This document shows, in pieces, positions 39,301 to 51,990 of a stretch of 64,000 nucleotides of DNA (position 1 is its first letter; each line of letters begins with the position of its first letter). A model generated the notes under the pieces. It saw only the letters and a list, made by a program, of their open reading frames with translations, was not told the origin of the DNA and did not search any database. Where the stretch lies: positions 22,134,001 to 22,198,000 of the forward strand of contig OX485804.1 in the NCBI GenBank assembly GCA_950295325.1, in the 5' to 3' direction. A program made the position numbers and the translations under genes. Origin of the DNA: Polytrichum commune. Its lineage: Eukaryota > Streptophyta > Polytrichopsida > Polytrichales > Polytrichaceae.

Positions 39301-42300
39301 AGACATTTTTGTCATTTGAACTGACCACTCCATCATACCTTGCGAGTCTGGCGCATGTTTCTTAGGCCAGCTACAGCCCTTGTTGCTGAGCCATAAGGAG
39401 AGCCCCTTCGCCAAGCTGGATTTGGCACATATCCAACAAATTCATGTGCCATCATCTGCTCAGACAACGCTCTCCCAACTATCCTTGGTGGCAACCCAAC
39501 CCGAACTGCTGTTGAATTGTCAACTGCAGAAAATGGGACATCACTGGATGCAGGCAGGAATACATCGCTGAAGGACTCCAACTCACAAATGTGATTCTCC
39601 ACCATTGGTTGTACCATATCAGGAAGCTGAACCACAACCAGAAATCCATGTAAATTGCTCCACGGCACAAGCTCACTACAGATATGCAAATTACGTTTCT
39701 TATTTTCCTCAAGTGGGTAAAAGTACAGAAGGACATAAGAAAGTCGTGCAGCAGTCCAAACTACCTCTAACAAAGAAGGCCCTTTTCAAAGTTCAGCACT
39801 CCAACACAAACGCAGGGCCATACTGGATGTATAATCGGCTCAAAAAAACTGTAGTTCATACACATTCAAAGTCTTCTGAATCCAGCCTGCACCGTGTATC
39901 ACCAGTGCCCGGAAGATTGGGAACTTCAGATGCAAGGAAATTGTGCAGAATACTTGATGATTCTTTATAGCCCTAAGAAGGCTAGAAATTCTAGTAGAGT
40001 ATGCATCCAAGGAGAAGCTTGGAGGACTGAATGAAAGTTTAGATGCAGAAATAAAGTGAAGACTATACTTGGTTTTCCTAGAATGTTTTTTTATCTCTAG
40101 AGCTGAAACTCATTGACATCTACATTGAGTCGGCAATAGTTTTCCAATTGACCTCAAAATTTACTGCTACATCTCCATAATGCAAAATGCTACTTGTCTT
40201 AGATCTCAAGCCATACCTCTGTTGGAAGAGAGTGCAGATTAACAAGGGCATGGTCTGAGGCAGCCCATAAATGAACATATCCTCCAGAGTCTCCAAAAGC
40301 AAAAAGCTCCCCTGAGCTTGAAACGTCTGCAGCCAGTAGAGCATCCGAATCACAGTCGACCTGCCATCAAGCCAACAACAATCTCGCTCAATGGTCAAGG
40401 GTGCATTTCAGAAATGTCAACAATTGAGGGAATTGTCGTAGAGATGTAGTCAAAGAGTATCCAGACTCTCCTTAGTAGAAACGAACCTGTTTTGTTTTTG
40501 TTTTACTTCAGTATGCATTAAAGCACTGAGGACACAAGTACAAAATGGATTCCTTCATTTCAACAGTTATATATTTTGAATGCAAAGCATGGCAATATCT
40601 AGATAGTGTGTTGTCCATCTTCTGCATCATGTTTAGGCCAATCAATTCAAATCAACAAAAAGAAGAGATCATCACATTCACTGAGAGAATGAAAAGGACC
40701 ATGCTCTGACTTTCCCAACCCAGAACAGAACACACTCACAAGTGAGACCCAAGACAAGTCTAACTCGTTCAACTCACAGAGTTGCAAGGGGTCTACTCAA
40801 AGGAGTTGTCTCCAAAGCAAAGGTGAAAGGACAAAAAACTCAACCTGATGAGTTTGAAAATCTACACCACCTCCTTGAACATCAGTAAGGAGTATTGCAC
40901 CATTGGCTGATGTTGCCAAAACTATGCTTGAAAACTTTGGCTGAAAACGAAGTGTAGTAGCCCCAGGTGAAAATGGAATATGTGATAGAGGGCGCACTTG
41001 TTGCCGAATATCAAATACCTACAGCATAGACTGTGATCAGTGCTCAAGATGTTATACAGAAGTTTCACCTTCGATAGAGGGCCTCTGAAACATTGTGCAT
41101 GTGCAAGGTTCACCCTAAAAGACATTTATTGAACTCTGCTTTGACAAGTGACTCCTTGCTTGATGTAGTCAAATCTTGAAACATAAATAAAAACAGAACA
41201 AGTCAAACCTTGATAAAAGGCTCACAGTACACACGCCCCATTCGCATTGTAAGTCCACAAGATACAAGCAAATCGCCCTTCAAATCCAATGAAGAAACTT
41301 TCCCTGGAAAAGCCAAACAAACTCCAGATGGTCGGTTGCTTAAAATCAACTGTACTGGCCAGAACACCAGTGCATTCTTGCAGGATTCAAGCTCATCAAT
41401 TGCCCAACCCCCAAAAAAATCTCAAGAACCACATCCTTCGACTGAAGCACACATAAAAGAGATATTGAAATACCTTGATGGGCATCTATGGTGTGCTCAG
41501 TCTTCATTGTTCGAAAATCTTTCAAAACAATGTCGCCACCCATGCCACCACATGCTACAAGTCTGCCATTGCTGCGCATCACAGCTATTTCTTGCCCAGC
41601 TAGAGACTGCAGTTTCGCCAGTGAAGAGACAGATAAACATTTCCTTCCTCTACAATTTTTATAAAACTGAATAGATTCAATGTAGCAAATTTTCAATTTA
41701 GAGGTTGTACTTGAAGGCAGGTGCACAAGTCAAGTCTAATATTCACTTTCCCTAAATTGTAAATAGCATGACTCAAGTGAATCTGTTCAACTTCGTGAAC
41801 TAACTGAACATGTCAAAAAGAAGTCACAGTATAACATGTAAAAAGCTCAACAGGGATTGTGAACACAAACCGACGAGGCAATACATGCTGTTGACAAATC
41901 AAGGACTGAAATCCTGGCACTCGAGTGACCAATCAAAATGCGACCAGCTCCAGGACGCTCCCAATCACAACATGTCATGTCCAAGACATCCTCATCCCTG
42001 TGATTTCAAGGAGATCAATGCTTAAACATTAGCCTTGAGCAGCTACGCTGGCCTAACCATCCATAGAGATTGACAGCTCCATTTTTGCTGTTGTTCATTG
42101 GGGTGAACATTACACTGTATTCTTCCATAAACTTTTACATCAAATGTATACTTCTTGGTGTCAATTTACAAGGTTCCATGTCCAGGTCTCACTGAAGCTC
42201 TACAAATTTTCCAACATAATTGCAAGGCTTGTAGACGAATGTTCATGTCATTTATTCGGTAAGATCATGAGAGGCTTCTATGAAATGTGTTGTATTGTAC

Positions 42301-43268
42301 AAGCACATGTGAAAGCAACGATCCCTATAAGGGGCCTCATGCGAATGATAGACCATGTGACGCTCAAAGCACTACAGGAATTGAAGGCAAGCTCGGTCCA
42401 AGGTCATCCATCCATAAGAGGTAGACCATAAGATGATTGTGCTCAGCCCTGTCACCTGGCAAATAGTAACGAGAGAAGACATCTCACCCTGAATAGCACA
42501 TTTTCTAATCAAGGAGATCTCTGACCGAAGTCACCTGAAAGTAAGGATGGGAACGCCTCCTCTGGTGTGCATGCGGACATAGTCTGAACTAACTGAGAGG
42601 ATGCCTTCTGCTGCTCCCAGGAGCCCCACCACACTTTTCACATGCGCTCCAAACACACTGTATTTGTCTAATGAAGGGCACATGAAGGAATGTAATGACC
42701 CCTGTGGCCCAAACCCCCATCCCCATGTCTTGTCAAAATCATGCGAGGACGTTCCAGTTGCATCATTATTAAACTGTACTTCTGATTTCTCTAAATAACA
42801 ACTGACAATTCTACCCATCGATTCCTTGCAGAAAATTCCAGCAATTTTGCTTGACTTTGTTTACTGACTCGGTGAACCATACTTTTTGAATTATCCATTG
42901 CCTTGGAGAAAACACTTCCAACTGTCAGTGTCATCATCATATGTGCGAAGGAAAGAACATAAAGTCCTTTCGTATGTTAATTCAGACTCCATGAATCTGC
43001 AGTTTAGGCTTGAAGAACAGATTCCTGGAGGCAGAGGACATATACCTATTCCTAACACGGGTCAGTATCAAGGTGCCTCTCGAGTGGAATGCAATGTACA
43101 ATATGATGATGCAAAGTATTGCGAGGGAGAGGTTTTTTTTTTTTTTTTTACATTAGGCGAGGCGGTCCATAGGAGTTCCAACAGCGGATCAAATAGAGTG
43201 AGACAGACAGGTTCGCTGGCACGTTGCTGAGGCACATTTAGCAGCTCCCGCAGGTTCGCCCCTACCAT
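29968..43268 (-). CDS. PAN2: PAN2, catalytic subunit of the PAN2-PAN3 poly(A) deadenylase
   Basis: PAN2 shortens mRNA poly(A) tails in the cytoplasm. It works with PAN3 and poly(A)-binding protein and starts general mRNA turnover. I could join 30 exons, all with GT-AG borders and compatible phases, into a 3,768-nt frame (1255 residues plus TAA; human PAN2 is about 1200). Order: an N-terminal WD40 region (residues about 1-360), a linker, a ubiquitin-hydrolase-like pseudoprotease domain (about 456-1000), and a DEDDh exonuclease (about 1038-1255). Recognition rests on strings such as FDFSYYNKTRFAGLEN, EREFCLTCELGF, LDAEFVALSPAE, FVGHGLKKDFRMIN and THDSIEDA. The start ATG follows an in-frame stop. 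No frameshift or premature stop was found, so the gene looks functional. PAN3 is not in this window. Confidence 0.95.
33519..39626 (-). other. PAN2: PAN2 exons 8-20: linker and ubiquitin-hydrolase-like domain
   Basis: Exons: 39,339-39,626; 38,323-38,562; 37,597-37,725; 37,010-37,153; 36,670-36,777; 36,474-36,542; 36,177-36,302; 35,774-36,028; 35,273-35,461; 34,972-35,029; 34,503-34,633; 33,927-34,076; 33,519-33,662. The domain opens GLENDIVNSYCNALLQ. Active ubiquitin proteases have a catalytic Cys in the corresponding GLxNxGNTC motif and here it is absent, as in all PAN2 proteins, so the fold is structural. The 58-nt exon 34,972-35,029 (IPPSYTDFHGG) was found because neighbouring exon phases did not match without it. 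Confidence 0.9.
40217..43268 (-). other. PAN2: PAN2 exons 1-7: WD40 region
   Basis: Exons (high to low): 43,152-43,268; 42,535-42,824; 41,871-41,997; 41,474-41,606; 41,209-41,303; 40,845-41,018; 40,217-40,360. Blade sequences include FDPLLELLWTASPN, the RMHTRGGVPIL segment typical of PAN2, DWERPGAGRILIGHSSAR, GGDIVLKDFRTMKTEHTIDA, VFDIRQQVRPLSHIPFSPG and GYVHLWAASD. In the family this propeller dimerises or contacts PAN3 through the following linker. Exon 1 ends at a donor inside a long A run (on the coding strand), which may affect splicing or assembly accuracy. Confidence 0.9.
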
Positions 43269-46200
43269 TGTCAGCTGATCACACTATTAAGACCTCTTTA
43301 TTCTCCAGCCTCGCCCTTCTCCACTCTCTTGATAAAAGTCTCATCACATCACATTAGTCCTTCAATCTCGCAATTCAAACCCTCCAATTATCATCGCCCC
43401 TCTATACCGTATGCAAAGAATGTGGTCGTCAAAGGGACAGCTCTCCCATCCCTGCTTCCGCATTGCTACTTCATGAGCAATCCAATCCCTGTTGTCAGAA
43501 TACACTCAAGAGAGAGAGTGGCGCTATCAAAGACACTATGCCACCGCATCTCCAATCTGCTTATCATCGCTCATCACACGCCTCACCTCAATTCCCCCTT
43601 CCACCTCACTCCTCACAAATTCTGGCCAGAAAACTCTCAACACTCCTCAAACGATCACGCGTATGTATGCGGAATTCACAAACGCCTCGAGAAACTGAAA
43701 CAATTTGAATGCCCATACGCCTGGGTAAAAGGATTTCTTCTTGAATACTCCTGCCCTGCCTTGCCTTGCTCTCCCAAGGGTTTGCAAGTTCTCAACGCTC
43801 CGTGAGCCGATATGAACGCGAAATGGCTCCAAAAGACGGCAATGCGAAGAGTATTATTAATAAATGAGATAATGTATCATGTGGTGGATGGTGGCGAGTG
43901 TGCAGTGGACGAAGTGCGGGAGAATTGGCGAGGGGTTGTGCATCGCAAGGAGAACCGAGACAACCATTTTCTTCAGCTCCGCTTGTTGGAGAAGAAGACG
44001 TTCCCCATGTTCGCCATGCGTTCTCGTGTTGTCTCTCTACTTTCAAGCGTTCCATACGGGGTTCACTAGCATTTTGCCAAATACTTAACCCTTTATTGCA
44101 TGAGCCTGTTCCCACAACCATATCTTGCACCCTCACATTCATCACTCAAAGTTTCTGATAATTATTTCGTCATTAACTTGTTCTTTTGAAAGCATTCCTA
44201 ATATTAGAAGCATATTTGAGTGATCTTGAATATGAAATAATTATTTGAATCACAAATATTATGAGACAATTTTTAAAATCATAATAAAAATCCAAACCCC
44301 ATGTAACATATGTGTAAGAATACCATATTTGTAACCCCACTTCAAGTTTACATATTAGCTTGTGGCTATGATCAAGGGTGAAGTGTCCCTCTTTTATGCC
44401 AACACAAGGTTGGTCTCTCTCTCTCTCTCTCTCTAAGAAAACCATCTACACACAAACATGAGAATTCAAATGAACTCATGAGCCATTGATATGTCTAAGG
44501 TAGATGAGGCAAATTTGGTTAGCTTCCTTAATTGCACACCTATTTTTGGTTCCTAATCGGTGGTACAGTAGCTTTAATTTGGTGGGCAAGTAATACATGG
44601 GGATTTAGCTGCCACCTTGACGATATTTGGGTTAGTCACCTTCGCAAATGTCAAACTACACTCACCATCCTCCATAATGAGGAGTGATATCCACCGAACT
44701 ATGACACACTTGATTTTTGTGTCCAAGGTGGACAAAATAGGAGGTGGCATGTGGCTATGAGCTGCAGACGAACTTGTATTGTGGGTATTCTATAATGAAA
44801 AAACAATTCAACAATATTTTATTCTACATGCGACCACTTTAGCAACATGACACAACCAATATTGGCACTAAACTTGGATATCATTGGCAAATGACCCATG
44901 TAGAATCTACTAATGATGTTGTCCACTTACACAACATCGAACAATAAAGAAGTTCCCCCTTATAACACCACATTGGGAAGTAGAGAATCTTTGATTCCAT
45001 AGACTATATCAACACCTTCCTCAACTTTGATTTCAATGATTTGAAATTCTTCAACTTGATTCGCAATTGCTAACATGCTCAAGCTTCTAATGCTCATATT
45101 CATTGGTTGGATGATTCCACACAGTTGGAGGTGTCCACATTAGCCTTGTCTGCCTTAGGTGGCAGTTGACCAATCATAGATTGATGAATGCCGATTGGTT
45201 TATTGGCATCGCAATTTCAAAGCATTGGAATTTATTATATGTGCACAAGTTTTTGGCATTGTCCATACCATGGTGGTCACTATGTGTTTGGGGATTTGTA
45301 TGGAACAAAGTAGAGATGGAGAAATGCTTTGTGTGGAAGTCCAAAAACAATGATGTGAATTTGGATTATTAGCAACCCGATTAGTATGCGGGTAATGAAC
45401 TCACACATTCACGTCGGGGCATAGAACCGACACTCCTTTTCATTTCTTATCTAATCTTATTGCCAATCTTGAAGAGAATGAAATAGGCAATTGGCCTACA
45501 AATTTATGGCATTGGCAACCTTTCTATCACTATGGAATGCCATGAGTCTCCAAACAACTTAGAATAGCAGTTTGAATATTTGGCAACTCTTAATTATATG
45601 ATTAATGGTGGTGCAACAATGACACCACCCAAATTATGATTACCTTTGTTGGTAGGCACGTGCTAAGGTTTCATCATCCTCGTTTAAGATGGAGACTAAT
45701 ATGGTTATGGGAGTAGTCTTGTAATGAGTGTGCAAATGACCCCATATTTGTTTGGAACTATCTCCTAATTTGGTGATGGGTGTTCAACTAAGGTTGAGGC
45801 ACCTATAATTGATAAAATAAGAGAGTTTGCATCTGTTTAGGAGGAGTAATAGCGGGGAATTATCTTTCTTGCGATAAGAGAGACATCCTGAGGAGAATGC
45901 AAGATTTTTTATTTTATTTCCATGAATATGAAAATCACTACAAATTTTGAAGTAGTATAGTTAGGGTAACACATAAGTTGATGTACATGTTAACTCATAA
46001 CCGCTCATCTAAATGCTAATGCTTGGCTACGACAAATGTCAAAATGCCTCTACTTTGAGGGTAGAGTAGAGGCACTCATAACCGACCACTTAAGAGATTA
46101 TGTGTCAAATTTGGAGAAGTATAAGGCGGTGCAAGAAAATTATGTGTAAGAAAATAGAAATTAGGAGGACTTCAAATTTTGGGGTAATTTTATTCCTTAG

Positions 46201-46570
46201 AGTTAAATTATTGTGAGTTTTTGAAGCCAAAATTTGGACCGAACATATTACCAACGTCTAGAGTTTGCCATAACCGCTCATTTTAATTGCTCGTTCCTCC
46301 TCACTTTAGCACTCAAACCAAGGGCGTGTGTTGTGGCACTATTGGTTCCAACCTCACTGAACTTCAATTCCCAACTTGATCAAAATTTAGTCCTAGCTTA
46401 ATTGAAATCATGGCACCCTATAGGTTCCTAATGGGGTCCAAATCAACAATAGACACCTCTACTCCAATCAATCGCAAGCTGCCACCACATAAATCTTAAC
46501 TCCGTATCCCCAAAAATGATAAAGCTCATCCATGTCAACATAACATGACTCTGGTGAGTAGTTTAATGGA
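43269..46570. other. Intergenic: PAN2 promoter side, then AT-rich DNA
   Basis: The first several hundred bases should contain the PAN2 5' leader and promoter; no defined element is recognised. The region 43.3-44.1 kb has open frames on both strands but no motifs. From 44.2 to 46.57 kb the sequence is AT-rich and featureless, and forms the left flank of the large element. Confidence 0.45.
44412..44434. repeat. (CT)n microsatellite
   Basis: Uninterrupted CT run of about 11 units. Confidence 0.85.
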
Positions 46571-46580
46571 TACAGTCGAC
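46571..46580. repeat. 10-bp target-site duplication of the giant element (left)
   Basis: tacagtcgac, repeated exactly at 61,519-61,528. The inverted repeats begin directly inside both copies. Confidence 0.75.
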
Positions 46581-46750
46581 GGACGACACTCCTATGTGAG
46601 CGGAGAGCGGAGAGGAAGTAAAAATAGTAAACTTCATAGACTAAATTTAGAAATATTAAAAAAGAACAGAACATACTTAGAATATTCTAGATTCTTCCAA
46701 AAAATAGTAAAATTTTATAACCTATTTCCGTGGAATGTATAGGTCCTAAA

Positions 46751-49284
46751 TTAAATAAAAAGGCCCTGAATTTGAAATGGTGTCATTAAGTTTGGAAACC
46801 GTGAAGTGCTAAAATGATAGGAAAATTGTGATATAATAGATAAGCCCACATTGCCCTTCAAGTACTGGTAGTAATTGACGACTTGTAGGAATGCCTGGAT
46901 ATAGTCATCCACCGTGACGACGTAAAGATCACCGCCATTGTTGCCAGATGCTTGAAGCCACTTGTTGTGGACAGTCTCCGCAAGGTTGCAAGACGGCATC
47001 TCCGCAAGTTCTATCACCGTGAATTTATGGGCATCGCATGCGAGGTCAAGTTAGCATAAAATTCAAAACTATATCACCCTTCAAAGTCCGGATTGATGTT
47101 CATGGCAAAAATCGAATGAGCTTACCCCTGTCATAAATCCACCCCATTGGCGATAGCGGAAGTGCCAAAAGGCAAGCCACAACTCCAATTACTGAACGTT
47201 TTTTCAGTCATGGCCCCAACGGATACCCACCAAGCCCTCAGTACATGGTAAAGACTCTCGGCCTCGGCCAGCGTCCGTGTCGTCCTATAGTGGTGGCACA
47301 TCTTCACGTGTTGTTCCCTCATGTTTTCAGCGATGTGTTTGTCCGTGTATTTCAACATGGACTGGGTCCAGTGAAACTAACAAATCCTCTCTTGATCGTC
47401 CATGCGATCCTCCTTCTTGCCGTTCCCGTATATGACCCGGATGGCATTCCACTTTACATGCGCACTGTCCGCCATGAATCCTTTGAAGTAAGGTCTCTCG
47501 ACGCCATGTCCCTCCATCACTGCGTTGAGGTTTTTCCAGAACACCATCTGCGCATCAATATCCTTGGATTGCATGTCGCAACATGCAATGGTCATCACAC
47601 AGCAATAAGTCGAGTCGTAAACATGACAAGCCATGGTGGTCCACTGCCTCACCCGTTTGACGTGGTCGAACATTATCCAAACATTCTCGAGGTCCCCCTT
47701 GGGTTGCATTCGCTTCATCAAGTCCACCCCACTTCCAGGCCCCACCTCCAACATCTTGAACACGAAGACCTTGTCAAGCTCTGCACCTTGACCGGGAAAC
47801 ATGTTCTTTTGCACAAAAGCCCAGTTGTTGAGACCCCGCAACTTGGTAATTCTATCCATCATGCCATACCTCCTCAAGTATCTAAAGGTGACAACCTTGT
47901 TTCGGATGTTGGGCGACGCCATGTCCTTGCATTGGTCAAGCACCGGAACGAGTTCCTCAAAAGTAAACATCTTCGGCGGATCGTCCTCGGACCTCAACAA
48001 GTAGTTGCCAACAAGCATCTTACTTGCTTCCAACACAACTGCACTCTTCGTGGCCTGTGGAGTCTTCTCGATCTGATCTTTGATGAGGCTACTAATTTTG
48101 ACCTTCGTATCTCTATAGTTGCCAACTTTAACAGGATGCTCATGGGTTCCAAGGTGGATGCAAACACGGGTGTTGTTACGTTTGCCCGAGACATAATAGA
48201 CTTTAGCTCTACAAGTGGCAAGACAAGCGGGAGGTTCCTTGCACACCTTGCAAACCATAGTCGAATCTTTGGGAGGACCCTGGCCAACAACAAATGCTTG
48301 CAAGGTACATCCGTCAAACTTTGTCTCGTTCACTTCGAAGATGTGATGCTCACGGGTCAAGTAGGCGCACTCCTTATTCTCACACTGCAGGTGACCGACA
48401 CAACTTGAGAACCGGAAAGAGAGACCCATATCATTAGTGATGTTGGTCGTGATGGTTTTGGTCCAGACATGACCATCGTATCGTTTATCCATGCCATGCA
48501 TAGATTTTGCCTGCGTCCATGAGGTTGAAGTACCGGCAAGAGGCAACTCAAACATGACATCACCGTTAAATATTGTAGGCAAGTACTTAATTTTCTCATG
48601 TCTAATGGAACTGTAGTCAAACTTCTTTAGGAGATTCTTCTTCCCTGGCCTAGTAGCTAGCTTCTTCAAACAATCTACGAAACTGACGCACACACATGAA
48701 GAAGGCGGTTGCAATGGAGGACACTTATCTGAAACAACTACATGAGACTGCGACCGAACAGAAGGATTGGGTGGACTAGGAACTAAAGGCATGGATCTGC
48801 GAGGACTGTCATCGTCGTCTGATGAAAGGGTGATGACTGAATTAAAAGTGCCCAATTCGACCTTAACTTTTGCAAGAAGAGGAGTCTCTGGTCCTGGCTA
48901 TACCTTGACCTTTACATCAGTAGGAAGAGGGGTATGCATAGTGCACATAGATGAACGGCTAAGGGTAAGAATTTCCGTAGATGTTGCCATCTGGGAATCT
49001 GTCAATCCATAGACCCTATACCTGCCGGGAGCAAGTCTCCACATCTTGCAGTCATTCTCATCACGAATTGATAATTGGCCAATTGTGTGAGTTAGTTCAG
49101 ACATGAGGTCATCAAAAACCTCCTCCTCAATACTAATAGTGTCTTCTAGAAAAGTGAATCTAAGATTTAAACGTTGACTAGACACTGAAGCATGTCCGTT
49201 CTCATCCACACGAAAGGTAAGAGGAATGCACATGCCATTGGCGCGGAGCACAGCCAACGCAGCGGTTGAGACTAAATCCGCCAT
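46751..49284 (-). pseudogene. MULE-like transposase, decayed
   Basis: Starts at MADLVSTAALAVLRANG (ATG at 49,284) and stays in one frame to about 47,170. TAG stops interrupt it at 48,898-48,900 and 47,377-47,379, and a frameshift lies near 47,165. It continues FWHFRYRQWGGFMTG, then after a likely intron with a degraded acceptor, MPSCNLAETVHNKWLQASG and VDDYIQAFLQVV. A Cys/His-rich zinc-binding segment (C-C-H around QCENKECAYLTREH and a later HLGTHEHPV) precedes a DDE-like core with CHVYDSTYCCVMTIACCDMQ and FKGFMADSAHVKWNAIRVIY. The arrangement (zinc module, DDE core, later WW/Cys-rich part) and the 10-bp duplication of the host element support a MULE-type enzyme. The exact catalytic triad is not certain. 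The C-terminus beyond about 46,830 is not recognisable. Confidence 0.65.
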
Positions 49285-49784
49285 GGCGAGTAGAGACTGA
49301 GACCAACTCAACTGGAATGATATTGCTATATAGAAAGACAATCAAGAGAGGCGTGTGCCAATGCATTTATTGAATTGGTAATGGCCTACTCTAGAGTGTC
49401 ACCAGTTGATGAGAATGGAGTTCAATAATTTAAAGGCTTGTAGGATAATTGGTTGTTTTCTAGAATTATTATAGCAGTTGTAAAATTATTGGGCAAGGGT
49501 GATCGAAGGTATGTCAATGCATAAGTAGTTGTGTGGAATATGTGGCAACCAAATTTAGGCACAACCGACGTCATTTATTGGATCAATTAAATATCTATCA
49601 AATTTAGAATCAAAGGTTTAGGTGTAAAGTCGATTGCCCTCGGCCGCAATTTAAAGGATGAAAATAACAATTATGCGATATTATAAGTAATCATTAAAGG
49701 GGTCCATTAAATTGGAATGTAGTGGAGATTTAAACAAGATGCAAAACACCATAAAATTCCTCTCAGATTGCAGAAAGATGAGTT
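49285..49784. other. Spacer between divergent element genes
   Basis: AT-rich, about 500 bp, between the minus-strand transposase and the plus-strand unknown gene. It probably held both promoters; no element is recognised. Confidence 0.4.
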
Positions 49785-50525
49785 GATTTTGTGAATGAGG
49801 TAGTATCTCAGATGCATGCCATGTATCTATTAGACGGTGTGACACCTTCGATCGCAAAGCGAAGGAGAAGGAGAAAACCCCTATTCTCTAGTTCAAAGCA
49901 GATTAGGCGTGCTAGGATGAGAAATGCAGAGACTAATAGAATGCGGTTTGCAAACTTGGACGGTACCGTCAAGTCGTTAATAAACCAATTTGCCAAGCTT
50001 CCAGTCGAGATTGTACAAAATCAAGTTGTTGAACAAAAAATTACTTTACTTTCCCACTGAAAGTGTGAAACTGAGCTCCAACTATCGGTGGACTTCAGTA
50101 TTGTCGAAGAGAGTCAGGTATTTGATTGCCCACTCATTAATTAATGTTGTTTTTTATATTATAAATTTCCACATGGTGCAAGGTTAGGAACAACCTCGAA
50201 TGGGACGTTCACGGATGAGGATTAAGGCTTAGAATTCATATGCGTTGCTCGGTTGGACTACGGGGCTGAGGATAAATAATTAGGGTTACAGTTTTGGAAA
50301 GGGTTGAATAAGAACAAAGGGGTGCCACAAGAGGCGAGGGAGTTGGCAGCTAGAGAAGGGATAGTGAGTGCGGACTTCGTGGGTCTGAGAATTTGAGTCA
50401 TAGAGAGTGATTTAGATTCTGGGGAGATCAGTGAAGGGGAGATAAAAATTGAGGGCGGAACCTTGAGTCCGACTTGCACTGATGTTGACTTGCTATTAGT
50501 TAGATCAAACGCCAAATTAGATTAG
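49785..50525 (+). pseudogene. Unrecognised element-borne gene, decayed
   Basis: The first part (to about 50,115) encodes a basic stretch (SIAKRRRRRKPLFSS, KQIRRARMRNAETNR) and LDGTVKSLINQFAKLPVEIV. A small frameshift near 50,040 leads into FPTESVKLSSNYRWTSVLSK. A donor-like cag|gtattt at about 50,117 and an acceptor-like gcaag near 50,182 bound a short intron. The second part, one frame to TAG at 50,523, includes LDYGAEDK, LGLQFWKGLNKNKGVPQEA and ESDLDSGEISEGEIKIEGG. It is broken by TAA at 50,223 and 50,277 and TGA at 50,394. The stops fit CAA/CGA codons altered by C to T. I recognise no family. A DNA-binding or nuclear role is suggested only by the basic run. Confidence 0.45.
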
Positions 50526-50696
50526 GTTGGAGTCATATGTATTGCTAGCCAAACCAATCAACTGAAGTCCATCAATTGCGGTCCCAAGAAGTCGACAGAG
50601 AAATGAGCAACTCACCACGAGAACAACCAAGCAGTACAAACCGAGCCAGAGTATGTTGTCTGAACCCGAGGTGTGGGATTTTTTTTGAAGTGTTTG

Positions 50697-51647
50697 CGAA
50701 GTGAGGCCACCGAATCTGAGTCCAGTTCAGGGTTCGTAAAGGGTGTTGGATGGTGGTGGTTGGGTCCGACCACTATCTCTGGATTTTTTTTGAAGTATTT
50801 GCAAAGTGAGGCTACCAAGTCTGAATCCAGTTCAGGGTTCGTAAAGGGTGTTGGATGGTGGTGATTAGGTCCGACCACCACCTCTGGATCCTTAGCTAGA
50901 AGCCCCCAGCAGCTTCAGACCTCCATAACTTCCATGTGTGATATCTAATGCTCACATATGACTACTCTATCGTCATTTACGTGTTACATAGATGCGCATA
51001 GACACCTCACTTGTCCCATTTAGGCAACTATTGAGGAAGTTATGCTTGTTCAAACCTCCGTAGTCCCGGGAGCCACTCTCAGGCCACTGATGTTCTAGGG
51101 TGTTGGATGGTGGTGGTCGGGTCCGACCACCATCTCTTGATCATTTTTTTTTGAAATTTTTGCAAAGTGAGGCCACCGAATCAGAGTCCAGTTCAGGTTC
51201 GTAAAGGGTATTGGATGGTGATGGTCGGATTCGACCACCACCTCTAGATTTTTTTTTTAAAGTATTTGCGAAGTGAGGTTACCAAGTCAGAGTCTAGTTC
51301 AGAGTTCATAAAGGGTGCTAGATGGTGGTAGTTAGGTCCGACCACCACCTTTGGATCCTCAACTAGAAGCCCCAGCAGCTTCAGACCTCCATAACTTCCA
51401 CGTGTGATTTTTGATGCTCACCTATGACTACGCTATCGTCATCTACATTTCACGTAGATGCGGATGGACACCTCACTTCCCCCATTTAAGCAAGTATTGA
51501 GGAAGTTATGCTTGTTCAAACCTCCGGAGTCCTTTGAGCCACTCCGATGCCACTGCTGTTCCAGGGTGTTGGAGGGTGGTGGTCGGGTCCGACCACCACC
51601 TCTGGATCCTCTTTTTTTAAGTATTTGTAAAGTGAGGCCACCGAGTC
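50697..51647. repeat. Tandem array, left block, with perfect palindromes
   Basis: Built from a roughly 105-bp unit (agtgaggccaccgagtctga ... gggttcgtaaagggtgttgg ... poly-T) and an interspersed roughly 240-bp unit (agcagcttcagacctccata ...). The short unit holds a palindrome made of two 12-bp arms, ggtggtggtcgg and its complement, around gt; it is perfect at 51,575-51,600 and degenerate near 50,752, 50,858, 51,115, 51,220 and 51,328. The array continues in the same orientation at 55,735 after the inserted PIF/Harbinger element. Confidence 0.88.
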
Positions 51648-51990
51648 TTATGTCCCGATCATACCAATTTCCCATCAACTTCCGGATGTGAAATAATTGG
51701 GAAGTCATGACGGCCAGATGCCAAGTTATTCATACCAACATCCCGGTTTGGTTAACATTTTGGTGGCCGGTGGCTACCATCATGACCGGTCAAACGAGTT
51801 GGTATAGACTTTTAAGGATAATTGTTCTTCCTTCTATAAGGAACCCGCCTTGATTTTCAACACGATGACTTTTGTCTCAAGTTCTTCATCATACTTAAGA
51901 CTCTCTTGAAATGTTCAATTCATCATTTGGGTTGGACACAAACTTGTTAGAAGCGTAGTGCATGTAACATTGGATCCATTAGAGTTTCTT

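Noticed and set aside
43068-44158. Several overlapping open frames on both strands upstream of PAN2
   Set aside because: Except for PAN2 exon 1 (43,152-43,268), none has motifs or splice-compatible partners. Moderately GC-rich leader or promoter DNA yields such frames by chance.
47245-48408. Long plus-strand open frame (387 codons)
   Set aside because: It lies antisense to the MULE-like transposase, whose minus-strand frame has recognisable zinc and DDE-type segments. The plus-strand product shows no motif.
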